Assembly: GCA_028098005.1 (NCBI GenBank)
Contig: JAOHFM010000015.1
Coordinates: forward strand, 1 to 28,104
DNA from: Psychrosphaera sp.
GTDB lineage: Bacteria > Pseudomonadota > Gammaproteobacteria > Enterobacterales > Alteromonadaceae
DNA length: 28,104 bases
Direction: 5' to 3'
Shown in pieces: positions 7,855-16,731 of the stretch (positions are counted from its first letter, which is position 1; the number at the start of each line of letters is the position of its first letter). Both the position numbers and the translations under genes were made by a program. Below the pieces are notes generated by a model. That model was given only the letters and a program-made list of their open reading frames with translations. It was not told the DNA's origin and made no database searches.

Positions 7855-9453
7855 TTACTGCTCTTTTTTACGACGACGGCTACCGCGATACTTTCCGCGT
7901 TTTGATTTAGGTTTATCGCCATCTTTACTGTCAAAATTTGGCTTTCTGTCGCCATGAGGACCTGGGCCTGCATTACTTGCATTAGCTCGAGTTCTTACCG
8001 ACTTAGCCATTGCACGTTTGGCTTCATCTGTTTCTTGATAATCAGTCCAGAATTGAGCAATTTCATGCAACTCGCCGCCTTCTGCTTCCGCTCTTAATAA
8101 TAAAAAGTCGTAAGCGGCCCTGAAGCGAGGGTTTTCAACCATTTGCATTGGGCGTTTGCCCTGAGTTTTTAACAAACGGTGCTGTGAACTCCAAATATCT
8201 CGCATTGTTGCAGTGAAACGCTTTGGAATCGCAACCGTTTGTACCGCTCTTTGCAATATGTCACTCATCGCAACTTGGAATGCATCGTATGGCGATAATC
8301 CACTTTCAAGTTCTAACTCGCTGGCGTGCGCTTCTAACGGATACCAAAATAACGCAGCTAAAACAAAGGCAGGAGATATGCTTTTCTCGGCATTAATTCT
8401 CGCGTCTGTGTTCGTTAACATCGTTGCTAACAAACGCTCTTCTTTATCTAAAGGGTTGCCCGTTAATACTTGCTCTGCCACAGGGAAGAAGTATCTGAAA
8501 ATACCAAACTCACGAAGGGCTGCAACGTTATCAACGGCCTTTCCAGCTAAAAATAGCTTTAATGCTTCGTCGAATAAACGCGCTGGTGGAATGTTAATTA
8601 ACAGGTGGTTTAATTCGTAAATAGGTTGTTTGGTGCGAGGTGCAATTTGCATTCGTAACTTAGTAGAGAAACGAATTGCACGCAGCATTCTTACCGGATC
8701 TTCGCGGTAACGAGTTTCAGGATCACCAATTAAGTCTACTACGCCTTTTTCAATATCCGCCATGCCATTGGCAAAGTCTAAAATAGAAAAGTTACGAATG
8801 TCGTAATAAAGGGCATTAATGGTGAAGTCTCGTCGTTCAGCATCTTCGTCAATGCTACCGTATACGTTATCTCTTAACAGCTGACCTTCGTCACTTTGGC
8901 GTGATGTTTTTTTGGTTTTGTCGGTGTGGCTGTTTTCAATTGACGTTTGGTTGTCTTCTTTGTCTGAATCTTCCACCGGTGTATCGTGATGGCCACGCAT
9001 TGTAGCAACTTCAATCAATTCTCGGCCAAACATAATATGGGCTAAGCGGAAGCGTCGACCTATTAGGCGACAATTTGAAAAGCACGCCTTCACTTGCTCT
9101 GGAGTTGCGTTAGTTACAACGTCAAAGTCTTTAGGCTGGAGGCCTAGCAATATATCTCGAATACAACCACCCACTAAATAGGCTTCGTAACCGTTATCTT
9201 TTAATCGATACAAAACTTTTAACGCGCTAGGGCTTACGTCGTTTCTTGAAATTGGGTGAGATTCGCGTGGGATAAGCGTTGCGTTATTTTCAACAAATGG
9301 CGCTTGTGGTTTTTTAGGACGAGGTTTGCCAGCATGACGTTGAGCAGGTCCACGTCGCTTTTCGTTTTTCACAGGGCGCGACGCCGCAGGTTTATGCTCT
9401 TTTTTTTCAGCTGAATCTTTGCCAAACCAAGAAATTACTTTTTTAAAAACCAC
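7855..9453 (-). CDS. pcnB: Poly(A) polymerase I PcnB
   Basis: Adds 3' poly(A) tails that promote RNA decay. The 532-residue protein has a basic N-terminal extension (1-75), the nucleotidyltransferase core YLVGGCIRDILLG at 92-104 with catalytic DFD at 109-111, GRRFRLAHI, RRDFTINAL, and REDPVRMLRAIRF, then a lysine/arginine-rich tail, as in E. coli PcnB. The segment between RGHH (153-156) and LLRDN (192-196) is longer than the E. coli counterpart and strongly charged. The start is GTG 9453, with AGG about eleven bases upstream and an in-frame stop five codons before it, so no ATG start is possible nearby. Upstream at 9519-9524 is a -10-like TAAAAT (minus strand) followed by GCGCCGC, but without a good -35. 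Confidence 0.96.
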   Translation of the reverse strand: MVFKKVISWFGKDSAEKKEHKPAASRPVKNEKRRGPAQRHAGKPRPKKPQAPFVENNATLIPRESHPISRNDVSPSALKVLYRLKDNGYEAYLVGGCIRDILLGLQPKDFDVVTNATPEQVKACFSNCRLIGRRFRLAHIMFGRELIEVATMRGHHDTPVEDSDKEDNQTSIENSHTDKTKKTSRQSDEGQLLRDNVYGSIDEDAERRDFTINALYYDIRNFSILDFANGMADIEKGVVDLIGDPETRYREDPVRMLRAIRFSTKLRMQIAPRTKQPIYELNHLLINIPPARLFDEALKLFLAGKAVDNVAALREFGIFRYFFPVAEQVLTGNPLDKEERLLATMLTNTDARINAEKSISPAFVLAALFWYPLEAHASELELESGLSPYDAFQVAMSDILQRAVQTVAIPKRFTATMRDIWSSQHRLLKTQGKRPMQMVENPRFRAAYDFLLLRAEAEGGELHEIAQFWTDYQETDEAKRAMAKSVRTRANASNAGPGPHGDRKPNFDSKDGDKPKSKRGKYRGSRRRKKEQ

Positions 9454-9564
9454 GTATTTATTTACCTAATATTAATCTATTGACCACAAATGACTTTTCA
9501 TTTGATTGTTAGCGGCGCATTTTACAGCAATATGAGCAAAATAAAAAATAAATGCGTAATTCAC

Positions 9565-10533
9565 TTAAATGAGGATTTCTTCAGCTTTAGGTAAACGTGA
9601 AAAATCGACAGTTTTGATGGCCCAATTTAAAATTTCGACGCAGCTTTTTAACTCAATGTTACTGCAATCCCCTAGAGGTAAACCTAGAAGTTTCAAGGCT
9701 TTTATTAATTCAGGTTTTGGGTTCTGCATATCAATTGCTGTTGCATGATTTTGTTTACTTAACTTTTTTCCAACTTCACCGGAAATAACCGGGAGATGCA
9801 AAAACTCAGGAGGGGCAATATCAAATTGTTCGTATAGCGAGAGTTGCCTAGTGGTCAACGGCATAATGTCGGAACCACGTACCACGTGGGTAATTCCTTG
9901 ATCAATGTCATCAACAACAACCGCTAGTTGGTAACTGAATAAACCGTCACGACGCTTAATAAGATAGTCTTCTGTTGAAAGCGCCTCAGGCGCGCTCTGC
10001 TGACCAAAATGTAGGTCATTGTAACTACGCACAGGATTTAGCTGTTTTATTCGAACAGGGTGTGTTTGAAGGTCTAATTGCTTGTTTCTACATTGACCAT
10101 TATAACTGCCGCCATTTGCTTTAATTTCTTTTCGTGTGCATTCGCAACCGTACAGTAGGTGTTTTGCTTGTAAGTACTCAAAGCATTCTTGATATCGGTT
10201 TATTCGTGCTGTTTGAGTTAGGCAGTTTTGGTCGCTAACACGCAACTGTGATTTTGTTTGTTTGTCACAATCCCACACAAAACCAAAAGCGGTCAACGCT
10301 TCTAAAATTTGCTCACGGGCTTGTTTTTGAACCCTGGTGGTATCTATGTCTTCTATACGGACAAACCAAAGCCCATTTTGTGATTTAGTGTGTAAATAAC
10401 TGCCTAAAGCCGCAAACAGTGAGCCAAAGTGTAAAGTGCCGCTGGGCGAAGGTGCAAATCGTCCACGAACTTGAGTATTAGTAGTATTGAATTGTTTCTG
10501 TTTAGTAAAGGGGTAAGGTGTTGCTGATATCAC
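9565..10533 (-). CDS. gluQRS: Glutamyl-queuosine tRNA(Asp) synthetase
   Basis: Attaches glutamate to queuosine in the anticodon of tRNA(Asp). It is a truncated GluRS paralogue with no anticodon-binding domain. The 322-residue product has RFAPSPSGTLHFGS (HIGH-type motif, about 25-38), RIEDIDTTR, the zinc site CEC...YNGQC with spacing as in E. coli GluQRS, RRDGLFSYQLAVVVDD, VVRGSD, and a KMSKS-like KLSKQNHA. The N-terminal extension is about 15 residues longer than in E. coli. The start is GTG 10533; no other ATG, GTG or TTG occurs in frame before the conserved RFAPSPSG. The bases directly before it are pyrimidine-rich with no Shine-Dalgarno, and a strong terminator sits between it and dksA. 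Confidence 0.94.
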   Translation of the reverse strand: MISATPYPFTKQKQFNTTNTQVRGRFAPSPSGTLHFGSLFAALGSYLHTKSQNGLWFVRIEDIDTTRVQKQAREQILEALTAFGFVWDCDKQTKSQLRVSDQNCLTQTARINRYQECFEYLQAKHLLYGCECTRKEIKANGGSYNGQCRNKQLDLQTHPVRIKQLNPVRSYNDLHFGQQSAPEALSTEDYLIKRRDGLFSYQLAVVVDDIDQGITHVVRGSDIMPLTTRQLSLYEQFDIAPPEFLHLPVISGEVGKKLSKQNHATAIDMQNPKPELIKALKLLGLPLGDCSNIELKSCVEILNWAIKTVDFSRLPKAEEILI

Positions 10534-10539
10534 GGAGGG

Positions 10540-10566
10540 AAAAAGGGTTAAGGCTAAGCCTTAACC
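10540..10566 (-). terminator. Intrinsic terminator overlapping dksA stop codon, upstream of gluQRS
   Basis: On the minus strand a perfect 9-bp stem GGTTAAGGC / GCCTTAACC (10558-10566 and 10546-10554) closes a 3-base loop and is followed by CTTTTT. The dksA stop TAA (10561-10563) is inside the 5' arm, and the gluQRS GTG lies seven bases past the T run. A terminator between dksA and gluQRS is described in Shigella/E. coli, so this arrangement is conserved. Confidence 0.9.
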
Positions 10567-11001
10567 ACCCATTTGTTTTTCTTTGATTTCAGAAAGCGTT
10601 TTACAGTCAATACACTGATCAGCTGTAGGACGCGCTTCCAAACGACGGATACCAATTTCGATACCACATGTTTTACAGAAACCGAAGTCGTCACTGTCAA
10701 TAAGACCTAACGTTTTTTCAATCTTTTTAATGAGCTTACGTTCACGATCTCGTGTGCGTAGTTCAAGTGCAAACTCTTCTTCTTGCGATGCACGGTCTAC
10801 CGGATCTGGGAAGTTGGCTGCTTCGTCTTGCATGTGGTTTTTAGTGCGGTCAACTTCTTCACGCAACTGGTTACGCCATGCTTCCAAAATTTTACGAAAA
10901 TGGACTAATTGATCGTCGCCCATATATTCTTCATTTGGTTTTTCTTGATACGGCTCAACGCCTGCTAAGGCTAACAATCCTAGTGATTTCTTTTCTGCCA
11001 T
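10561..11001 (-). CDS. dksA: RNA polymerase-binding transcription factor DksA
   Basis: Binds in the RNA polymerase secondary channel and, with ppGpp, represses rRNA promoters and activates amino-acid promoters. The 146-residue protein aligns along its length with E. coli Dks[16 protein letters not shown], the coiled-coil tip DPVDRA with D66 and D69, [15 protein letters not shown], and a four-cysteine zinc site (C109, C112, C130, C133) in [29 protein letters not shown]. It lacks only a few N-terminal residues compared with E. coli. ATG 11001 has a strong AGGAGA about ten bases upstream. It has its own promoter at 11094-11122, so it is probably not dependent on the sfsA transcript. Confidence 0.98.
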   Translation of the reverse strand: MAEKKSLGLLALAGVEPYQEKPNEEYMGDDQLVHFRKILEAWRNQLREEVDRTKNHMQDEAANFPDPVDRASQEEEFALELRTRDRERKLIKKIEKTLGLIDSDDFGFCKTCGIEIGIRRLEARPTADQCIDCKTLSEIKEKQMGG

Positions 11002-11093
11002 GCGTTGTTTTTCTCCTAAAATTCAACCGGTTAGCGCACAATTTGTTGTTTTTGTATTAGCAACCAGTGTCTAATGCCAAAAAACGGCGGCTA

Positions 11094-11122
11094 CATATAG
11101 CAAAATTAACACTGTTTGACAA
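11094..11122 (-). promoter_or_regulatory. Predicted dksA promoter with GC-rich discriminator
   Basis: On the minus strand -35 TTGTCA (11117-11122), 17-base spacer, -10 TATATG (11094-11099), followed by TAGCCGCCG across the discriminator and start region. Both hexamers match consensus well, and the spacing is optimal. GC-rich discriminators are typical of promoters repressed by ppGpp and DksA, and E. coli dksA is reported to be negatively autoregulated. Confidence 0.6.
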
Positions 11123-11134
11123 CTAAAATCCAGA

Positions 11135-11914
11135 TTAATGTTCAAATTGGCTAGTGTGGGTTACATAAGTTTGATGCGCATCTATATGGGTATGCATTAC
11201 TAAAATTTCTACCCCTTTTTGCACGGCTTCATCAATTAAATTTCCATATTTTTTATCAATGTGTCTAGCAACGGTAACTTTTTTAATACCGGTATGCTGG
11301 ACTAAAAAAACTAAAACAGCTCTATGTCCTTGATCTACCATCTCTATTAATTCGCGAACGTGTTTTTGACCACGAGTTGTTTTGGCGTCTGGGAACGCAC
11401 CAAGGCCACTTTGTTCATTGAGCAATAAAGTGGTGGATTTAACTTCGACATAGCAGTAATTGCGTTCATCGGGGGAATTTGGTTCGCTTAATAAAATATC
11501 AATGCGACTATTTTCTTCACCATACTTTACTTCGGTTTGTAAATTTTGGTAGCCCGAAAGTTCAGCAATTTTCTTTTCTTCAATGGCCTTTTTTACAATG
11601 CCGTTTGCGGCAATAGTATTAACACCAATAAAGTGACCACGTTGGTTCACTGTTTTTTCTAAGGTATGGGCGTATTTACGCTTGGTGTTGTCGCTGGTGC
11701 TGAAAAAAGCTTTAAAGCCGGCATCAGCACACCCTGTCATTGCGCCTGTATTAGGGCAATAAATAGTAAATTCTTGTCCGTTTTGTTCAACATCCACTAA
11801 AAAGCGTTTGTAACGTTTTAAAATAGTGGCGTTTTCTAGCGTTGTTGAACCTGAGCGTAGCTTTGGGCTTAAAGTTGAATCTTCGCCTACTTTGGAAGTG
11901 TCGCTTTTAGGCAT
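11135..11914 (-). CDS. sfsA: SfsA family DNA-binding protein / sugar fermentation stimulation protein
   Basis: SfsA is a small DNA-binding, nuclease-fold protein first linked to maltose metabolism; its exact role is unsettled. The 259-residue product carries the family blocks ILKRYKRFLVDV, CPNTGAMTGC, STSDNTKRKYAHTLE, ISELSGY-like AELSGY, VKYGEENSRIDILL, YVEVKSTTLL, FPDAKTTRGQKHVRELIEM, and ARHIDKKYGNLI. The first 25 residues before TLENATILKRY are a polar extension. ATG 11914 (MPKSD) has a GGGA about ten bases upstream and is preferred over a TTG at 11929. It overlaps the stop of the DUF808 gene by eight bases, so the two are likely coupled. Confidence 0.95.
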   Translation of the reverse strand: MPKSDTSKVGEDSTLSPKLRSGSTTLENATILKRYKRFLVDVEQNGQEFTIYCPNTGAMTGCADAGFKAFFSTSDNTKRKYAHTLEKTVNQRGHFIGVNTIAANGIVKKAIEEKKIAELSGYQNLQTEVKYGEENSRIDILLSEPNSPDERNYCYVEVKSTTLLLNEQSGLGAFPDAKTTRGQKHVRELIEMVDQGHRAVLVFLVQHTGIKKVTVARHIDKKYGNLIDEAVQKGVEILVMHTHIDAHQTYVTHTSQFEH

Positions 11915-12854
11915 GCTGTTTTTTCCCAAACGGCAACATGTGAATAATGCCTGCTACTACTAAGCCAGCAACAATTCCGTAAAGGCCGTCCAGTAACACA
12001 CTGGCAATAGTCACTATAATTGAAGGTAAGCTTAGGTCAGTAGCAAGGAAGTTGAGTGCAACTTCGCTAACGTGATGCACAAATTCGATATTGTGAGTCA
12101 GCATGCCGCCGCCAACAAGAAACATGGCAACTAAACCTATCACACTGAGGCTCTTCATAAGTTTTGGCGCAAATGACAATAAACCTGAACCAAATAAATT
12201 TAATATTTTGGTACCAACGCCTTTATCCTCTAATTGTTTCCAATAAAGGCCAACGTCGTCTAACCGAACGATAACGGCGACTAAACCATATACACCAACG
12301 GTCATCGCAAACGCAATAAATGACAGAGCGACAATTTGATTAAGCATAGTCGCACCAGCAAAACTGCCTAACGCAATAATGATAATTTCAGCGGAAAGAA
12401 CAAAGTCGGTGCGAATCGCCCCTTTAATTTTATTTTGCTCAAAATTGAGTAACTCTTCCGGGCTTTGTTTTACTTTTTGTAATAGCGCCTGGTGATGTTG
12501 TTCTTTCTCATCGCTTTTTGATTGAAAGGTTTCTATTATTTTTTCCGCGCCTTCAAAACACAAAAACAGACCACCAAGCACAAGCAAGGGAACAATTAGC
12601 CAAGGCAAAAATGCACTAATGAGCAGTGCCGCGGGTACCAATATGGTTTTATTAAGCAAACTCCCTTTGGCAACGGCCCAAACAACAGGTAACTCTCTAT
12701 TCGCTTTAACGCCACTTACCTGTTCCGCGTTTACTGCTAAGTCATCACCTAGTACCCCAGCGGTTTTTTTAGCCGCCACCTTTGACATTGCAGCCACATC
12801 GTCGAGTAACAAAGCAATATCGTCAAACAGTGCGAAAAAACTAGCAGAAGGCAT
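11907..12854 (-). CDS. DUF808 (YedI-like) inner membrane protein
   Basis: A 315-residue polytopic membrane protein of unknown function. The N-terminus FFALFDDIALLLDDVAAMSKVAAKKTAGVLGDDLAV is the DUF808/YedI signature, followed by ELPVVWAVAKGSLLNKTILVP and repeated hydrophobic segments (about 70-100, 155-205, 220-255, 270-310). A charged loop at about 110-150 separates the first membrane pair from the rest. ATG 12854 has TGGAG seven bases upstream. It is the first gene of the leftward run and is divergent from pepB. Confidence 0.88.
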   Translation of the reverse strand: MPSASFFALFDDIALLLDDVAAMSKVAAKKTAGVLGDDLAVNAEQVSGVKANRELPVVWAVAKGSLLNKTILVPAALLISAFLPWLIVPLLVLGGLFLCFEGAEKIIETFQSKSDEKEQHHQALLQKVKQSPEELLNFEQNKIKGAIRTDFVLSAEIIIIALGSFAGATMLNQIVALSFIAFAMTVGVYGLVAVIVRLDDVGLYWKQLEDKGVGTKILNLFGSGLLSFAPKLMKSLSVIGLVAMFLVGGGMLTHNIEFVHHVSEVALNFLATDLSLPSIIVTIASVLLDGLYGIVAGLVVAGIIHMLPFGKKQHA

Positions 12855-12999
12855 AACAAACTCCAGTTGGTGTTATTTAATCCATAAAAAACCATTATTA
12901 AAGATTATCGAGCTGGTTGCTACAGAATAATTAATTCATTGCTGAACTTTGTCTATTTACTTGTTTGTTAAAAAATAAGTCCCATATTGAACTGACGAA

Positions 13000-13015
13000 A
13001 GAGAATTAGTTCTCT
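13000..13015. repeat. Inverted repeat in the DUF808/pepB divergent spacer
   Basis: AGAGAA and TTCTCT arms around TTAG lie 40 bases upstream of the pepB start in the 201-base spacer between divergent genes. It could be an operator or a leader hairpin, but no regulator is recognised from it. Confidence 0.3.
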
Positions 13016-13055
13016 ATGATTGATAGATAATTTTTATAAAGATGAGATAGGCGTT

Positions 13056-14342
13056 ATGACAAAGTTACTGAATGTACAAATTTCTAAAAATGCAGCACCA
13101 GAAGGTTGGGGCGACGATAATCAGTTGAGCATAACTGCCGAAGGTTTCACCATTCATATTGGTGACTCGTCTTTAGAGGCTTCATTACCATTGATTCAAT
13201 CGGTAGCTCGTAAAATTCAGAGTATGGGCGTAAACCAAGTTAATGTTCAAGGCGAGTGGCATGTTGAGCAACAGTGGAGTTTTTACCTTGGTTTAGTGAC
13301 AGCAAAAGGCGGTCAGTTGGTTAATTGGTTAGCAAACGACAGCAAAGAGTTAGATGCTAGGAAAAAATCTTACGACTGGACTCGTGAAATGACAAACTTA
13401 CCGCCAGCGGACTTATACCCAGAAGAGCTTGCTCATCAAGCTATTAAATTTATAAAAGAGATAGGCGGTGATGCCGTGTCTCATTCACTTGTAGTGGGTG
13501 ATGACTTACTTGAAGCTGGCTGGATTGGCATTCACTCAGTTGGACGCGCAAGTCAACACGCTCCTGCATTATTAAGCTTAGATTATAACCCTACCGGTAA
13601 TGAGTCAGCGCCAATAGAATACGCACTGGTTGGTAAAGGTATTACTTTTGACAGTGGTGGTTACTCAATTAAGTCATCTGAAGGCATGCTAACAATGAAA
13701 TGCGATATGGGCGGTGCAGCTACGGTTGCCGGTGCATTAGGTTTGGCTATTATGCGAGGCTTAAACAAACGTGTTCGTTTAATTCTATGTTGTGCAGAAA
13801 ACATGATTGCCGGCAATGCTTACCGTTTAGGTGATGTGATTACTTACAAAAACGGCACCAGTGTTGAGATTGTAAATACCGATGCAGAAGGCCGTTTGGT
13901 TTTAGCCGATGGTCTTTTACACGCAACAGAAATTGGCGCGAAAAATATTATTGATGCCGCAACACTAACGGGTGCCGCTATGATGGCAGTAGGTAGTGAC
14001 TACAATGCGATGTTTGCGCTAGACGATGCAATGGCAAACCGTGGATTAAAAGCAGCGGAAAACGAATTTGAGGGTGCTTGGCGTTTACCATTAACAAAAG
14101 CACATCAAAGTAACTGCCCATCGGCCTATGCGGATACGGCCAATAGTCGTCCTCAAAAAGGCGGCGGTATGGGTGGAGCTTCAAACGCAGCTGGGTTTTT
14201 ATCAAGATTTGTTAATGAAGAAGGCAGCAATTGGCTACACATTGATTTAGCCGGTGCGTTTAATAATAACGCTACTGGAAAGTATGCTGCAGGTGCAACG
14301 GCGATGGGCGTTCGTACTATTGCAAACTTATTAGCGGAATAG
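13056..14342 (+). CDS. pepB: Aminopeptidase B PepB (M17 leucyl aminopeptidase family)
   Basis: Cytosolic manganese-dependent aminopeptidase that releases N-terminal residues from peptides. The 428-residue protein closely follows E. coli PepB (427). It has the metal/catalytic residues K194 and D199 in GKGITFDSGGYSIK, D217 in MKCDMGGAA, D276 and E278 in NTDAEGRLVLADG, and the long shared blocks VGR..H.P.LL.LDYNPTG and CCAEN.IAGNA. The frame extends to a TTG at 13020, but ATG 13056 (MTKLLNVQ) has GATAGG upstream and matches family length. It is convergent with glcB. Confidence 0.95.
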   Translation: MTKLLNVQISKNAAPEGWGDDNQLSITAEGFTIHIGDSSLEASLPLIQSVARKIQSMGVNQVNVQGEWHVEQQWSFYLGLVTAKGGQLVNWLANDSKELDARKKSYDWTREMTNLPPADLYPEELAHQAIKFIKEIGGDAVSHSLVVGDDLLEAGWIGIHSVGRASQHAPALLSLDYNPTGNESAPIEYALVGKGITFDSGGYSIKSSEGMLTMKCDMGGAATVAGALGLAIMRGLNKRVRLILCCAENMIAGNAYRLGDVITYKNGTSVEIVNTDAEGRLVLADGLLHATEIGAKNIIDAATLTGAAMMAVGSDYNAMFALDDAMANRGLKAAENEFEGAWRLPLTKAHQSNCPSAYADTANSRPQKGGGMGGASNAAGFLSRFVNEEGSNWLHIDLAGAFNNNATGKYAAGATAMGVRTIANLLAE

Positions 14343-14349
14343 ACTTTTA

Positions 14350-14366
14350 TTTAGCGAGTCGCTAAA
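14350..14366. repeat. 17-base perfect palindrome after pepB
   Basis: Arms TTTAGCGA and TCGCTAAA around a central G, eight bases after the pepB stop. It has no T run, so it is a weak terminator at best; it could act as an RNA 3'-end stabiliser or a protein site. Confidence 0.35.
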
Positions 14367-14382
14367 ACTAAAGGCTACAAAT

Positions 14383-14422
14383 AAAAAGACCGGCGCTCTA
14401 ATTTACTTAGATTGCCGGCCTT
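14383..14422 (-). terminator. Intrinsic terminator for glcB
   Basis: On the minus strand a stem AAGGCCGGC / GCCGGTCTT (14414-14422 with 14386-14394, one mismatch) with an inner CTAA/TTAG pairing is followed by TTTTTATTT. It lies 55 bases after the glcB stop and points leftward. The same hairpin may help stop the convergent pepB transcript. Confidence 0.8.
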
Positions 14423-14476
14423 CCCATTGGGGGACGCTGTAAGCGCTGAGCTTAGCTTGTTTAGTTGCGTCGCAGC

Positions 14477-16705
14477 TTAGTGCTTCAACGAAGCCTTTTT
14501 CGCCAATCTAGCGGCGTGCAATAAAGGTTCGGTGTAACCACTTGGTTGATCTTTGCCTTTAAGGACAAGATCAAGAGCGGCATTAAACGCAATTGAGTTA
14601 TCGAAGTCAGGACCCATAGGCTCGTATCCTTCAACATCTACGTTTTGCTGATCAACAATCGCTGCCATTTTCTTCATTACTACAACAATTCTTTGCTCGC
14701 TGCATAAACCATGTGTTAACCAGTTCGCCATATGCTGCGATGAAATACGACAGGTTGCCCTATCTTCCATCAGTCCAACATTATTGATATCAGGCACTTT
14801 AGAACAACCAATACCAGCATCAACCCAACGAACCACATAACCTAAAATGCCTTGTGCGTTGTTATCCAGCTCATGATTGACCTTTCCTGGCGTTAACGGC
14901 TCATCTTTACTCAGTAATGGAATGGTTAGAATACTATCTAGGCGTTTAGCTTCTTCTGCTAACAACTCACTTTCACTGCTTTGTGCAATTAAGTTGTCTT
15001 GTATCGAAGGTACCGATACTTGATGGTAATGAAGAGCATGTAACGTTGCAGCTGTTGGAGATGGAACCCAAGCGGTATTAGCACCTGCTTTTGGATGGCC
15101 TATTTTAGCGTCCATCATGTCCGCCATATTATCTGGAATTGGCCACATACCCTTACCAATTTGAGCTTTTCCTAAGAAACCACTATTTAAGCCGCTGGCT
15201 ACGTTTGACTCTTCATAAGAAGAAATCCAAGGCATGGTTTTAAGAACTGCTTTTGGCATGAATGGCCCAGCGAGCATACTAGTATGAATTTCATCACCAG
15301 TGCGGTCTAAAAAGCCCGTATTGATAAATACAACACGTTCTTTTGCTTCTTTAATACAAGCACGAAGGTTAACCGACGTGCGTCGCTCTTCGTCCATGAT
15401 GCCCATTTTTAATGTGTAGCGTTCTAAACCAAGCGCATCTTCAACGGCATCAAATAGTTGCTGAGTGAAAGCGACTTCTTCAGGCCCGTGCATTTTAGGC
15501 TTAACAATATAAATAGAGCCTTTTTGACTATTTTTAATTGCCGCTGTTACTGGCTTTTGAACATCAATTTTACCAATGGCAGCAGTAATAATGCCGTCAA
15601 GAATACCTTCTGGTACATCTTCGCCATTAAATTGCATAACAGGGTTTGTCATCAAGTGACCCACGTTACGAACAAACATTAACGCGCGGCCAGACAAACT
15701 ATGTTGGAAACCGTCTTTGCTGATGAACTCAATATCGCCATTCATCTTGCGTTGAAAAACTTGGCCATTTTTTGATATTTCTTCAACTAAATCACCAGAC
15801 ATCAAGCCAAGCCAGTTTTTGTATACGGCAATCTTGTCTTCCGCGTCAACTGCTGCAACTGAATCTTCGCAATCCATAATGGTGGTGAGTGCTGATTCAA
15901 CCAATACGTCTTTGATAAACGCTTTATCGGTTTTTCCAACAGGATGTTCCGCATCTATCTGAACAATTAAGTGCAGATTGTTGTGTGCTAAAACAATCCC
16001 TGTTGGTTGATCTGACTTGCCTTGATACCCAACAAACTGCGCAACATCAGCTAGCAAAGAGGTTTCACCATTCTCCAGAGTGACAACAAGTTGTTCATTC
16101 TCAACTCTAAAACGGCTTACTTTAGTCCAGCAGTCGTTAAGTGGGCAATGGGTGTTTAACAGCGTTCTAGCATACTGAATAACTAAATCACCGCGAAGAG
16201 GGTTATAAGCTTTGCCTTTTTCAGCACCATTTTCTTCACTGATAACGTCGGTACCATAAAGGGCATCATATAAGCTGCCCCAGCGAGCGTTTACGGCATT
16301 AAGTGCATATCGCGCATTCATTACCGGAACAACAAGTTGTGGGCCGGCCATGGTAGCTATTTCAACATCTACATTTGTTGACTCTATTTTAAAAGGCGCT
16401 GGTGGCTCAACCAAATAGTCAATGTCTTGTAAAAATGATTTATAAGAAGCAACGTCTGTAGAGCCGGCATTTAAATGGTATTCATTTATTTGGGCTTGAA
16501 GCGCAGAGCGTTTCTTTAATAGTTGTTTGTTTACCGGAATGAAACGTTCAAAAATACTTTCGACCTCACGCCAAAATACTTCTTGCGGTAACTGGATTTG
16601 TGGTAATACAGATGTGTTTACAAAATCGTAAAAACCAGTATCTATTGTAAGCTGATTCATCTGTACGTCTTTATTGTTCAATTCTTTACGCAATGTGTTT
16701 GGCAT
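14477..16705 (-). CDS. glcB: Malate synthase G GlcB
   Basis: Condenses glyoxylate with acetyl-CoA to malate in the glyoxylate shunt. The 742-residue product is of the G form (about 720), with AGPQLVVPVMNARYALNAVNARWGS, DCEDSVAAVDAEDKI, GRALMFVRNVGHLM, SIYIVKPKMHGPEEVAF, GIMDEERRTSVNLRACI, VFINTGFLDRTGDEIHTSM, GKAQIGKGMWPIPD, HPKAGANTAWVPSPTAATLHALHYHQ and VPDINNVGLMEDRATCRISSQH. ATG 16705 has GAG six bases upstream; an internal ATG at 16660 (MNQLTIDTGF) would fit the family start better but has no clear Shine-Dalgarno. It follows the LysR gene on the same strand after 109 bases. Confidence 0.97.
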   Translation of the reverse strand: MPNTLRKELNNKDVQMNQLTIDTGFYDFVNTSVLPQIQLPQEVFWREVESIFERFIPVNKQLLKKRSALQAQINEYHLNAGSTDVASYKSFLQDIDYLVEPPAPFKIESTNVDVEIATMAGPQLVVPVMNARYALNAVNARWGSLYDALYGTDVISEENGAEKGKAYNPLRGDLVIQYARTLLNTHCPLNDCWTKVSRFRVENEQLVVTLENGETSLLADVAQFVGYQGKSDQPTGIVLAHNNLHLIVQIDAEHPVGKTDKAFIKDVLVESALTTIMDCEDSVAAVDAEDKIAVYKNWLGLMSGDLVEEISKNGQVFQRKMNGDIEFISKDGFQHSLSGRALMFVRNVGHLMTNPVMQFNGEDVPEGILDGIITAAIGKIDVQKPVTAAIKNSQKGSIYIVKPKMHGPEEVAFTQQLFDAVEDALGLERYTLKMGIMDEERRTSVNLRACIKEAKERVVFINTGFLDRTGDEIHTSMLAGPFMPKAVLKTMPWISSYEESNVASGLNSGFLGKAQIGKGMWPIPDNMADMMDAKIGHPKAGANTAWVPSPTAATLHALHYHQVSVPSIQDNLIAQSSESELLAEEAKRLDSILTIPLLSKDEPLTPGKVNHELDNNAQGILGYVVRWVDAGIGCSKVPDINNVGLMEDRATCRISSQHMANWLTHGLCSEQRIVVVMKKMAAIVDQQNVDVEGYEPMGPDFDNSIAFNAALDLVLKGKDQPSGYTEPLLHAARLAKKASLKH

Positions 16706-16731
16706 AACTGACTCGCATTTGTTTAAAAAAG

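Noticed and set aside
8213..8620. 135-codon plus-strand frame inside pcnB
   Set aside because: Antisense shadow of pcnB with no ribosome-binding site or recognisable domain.
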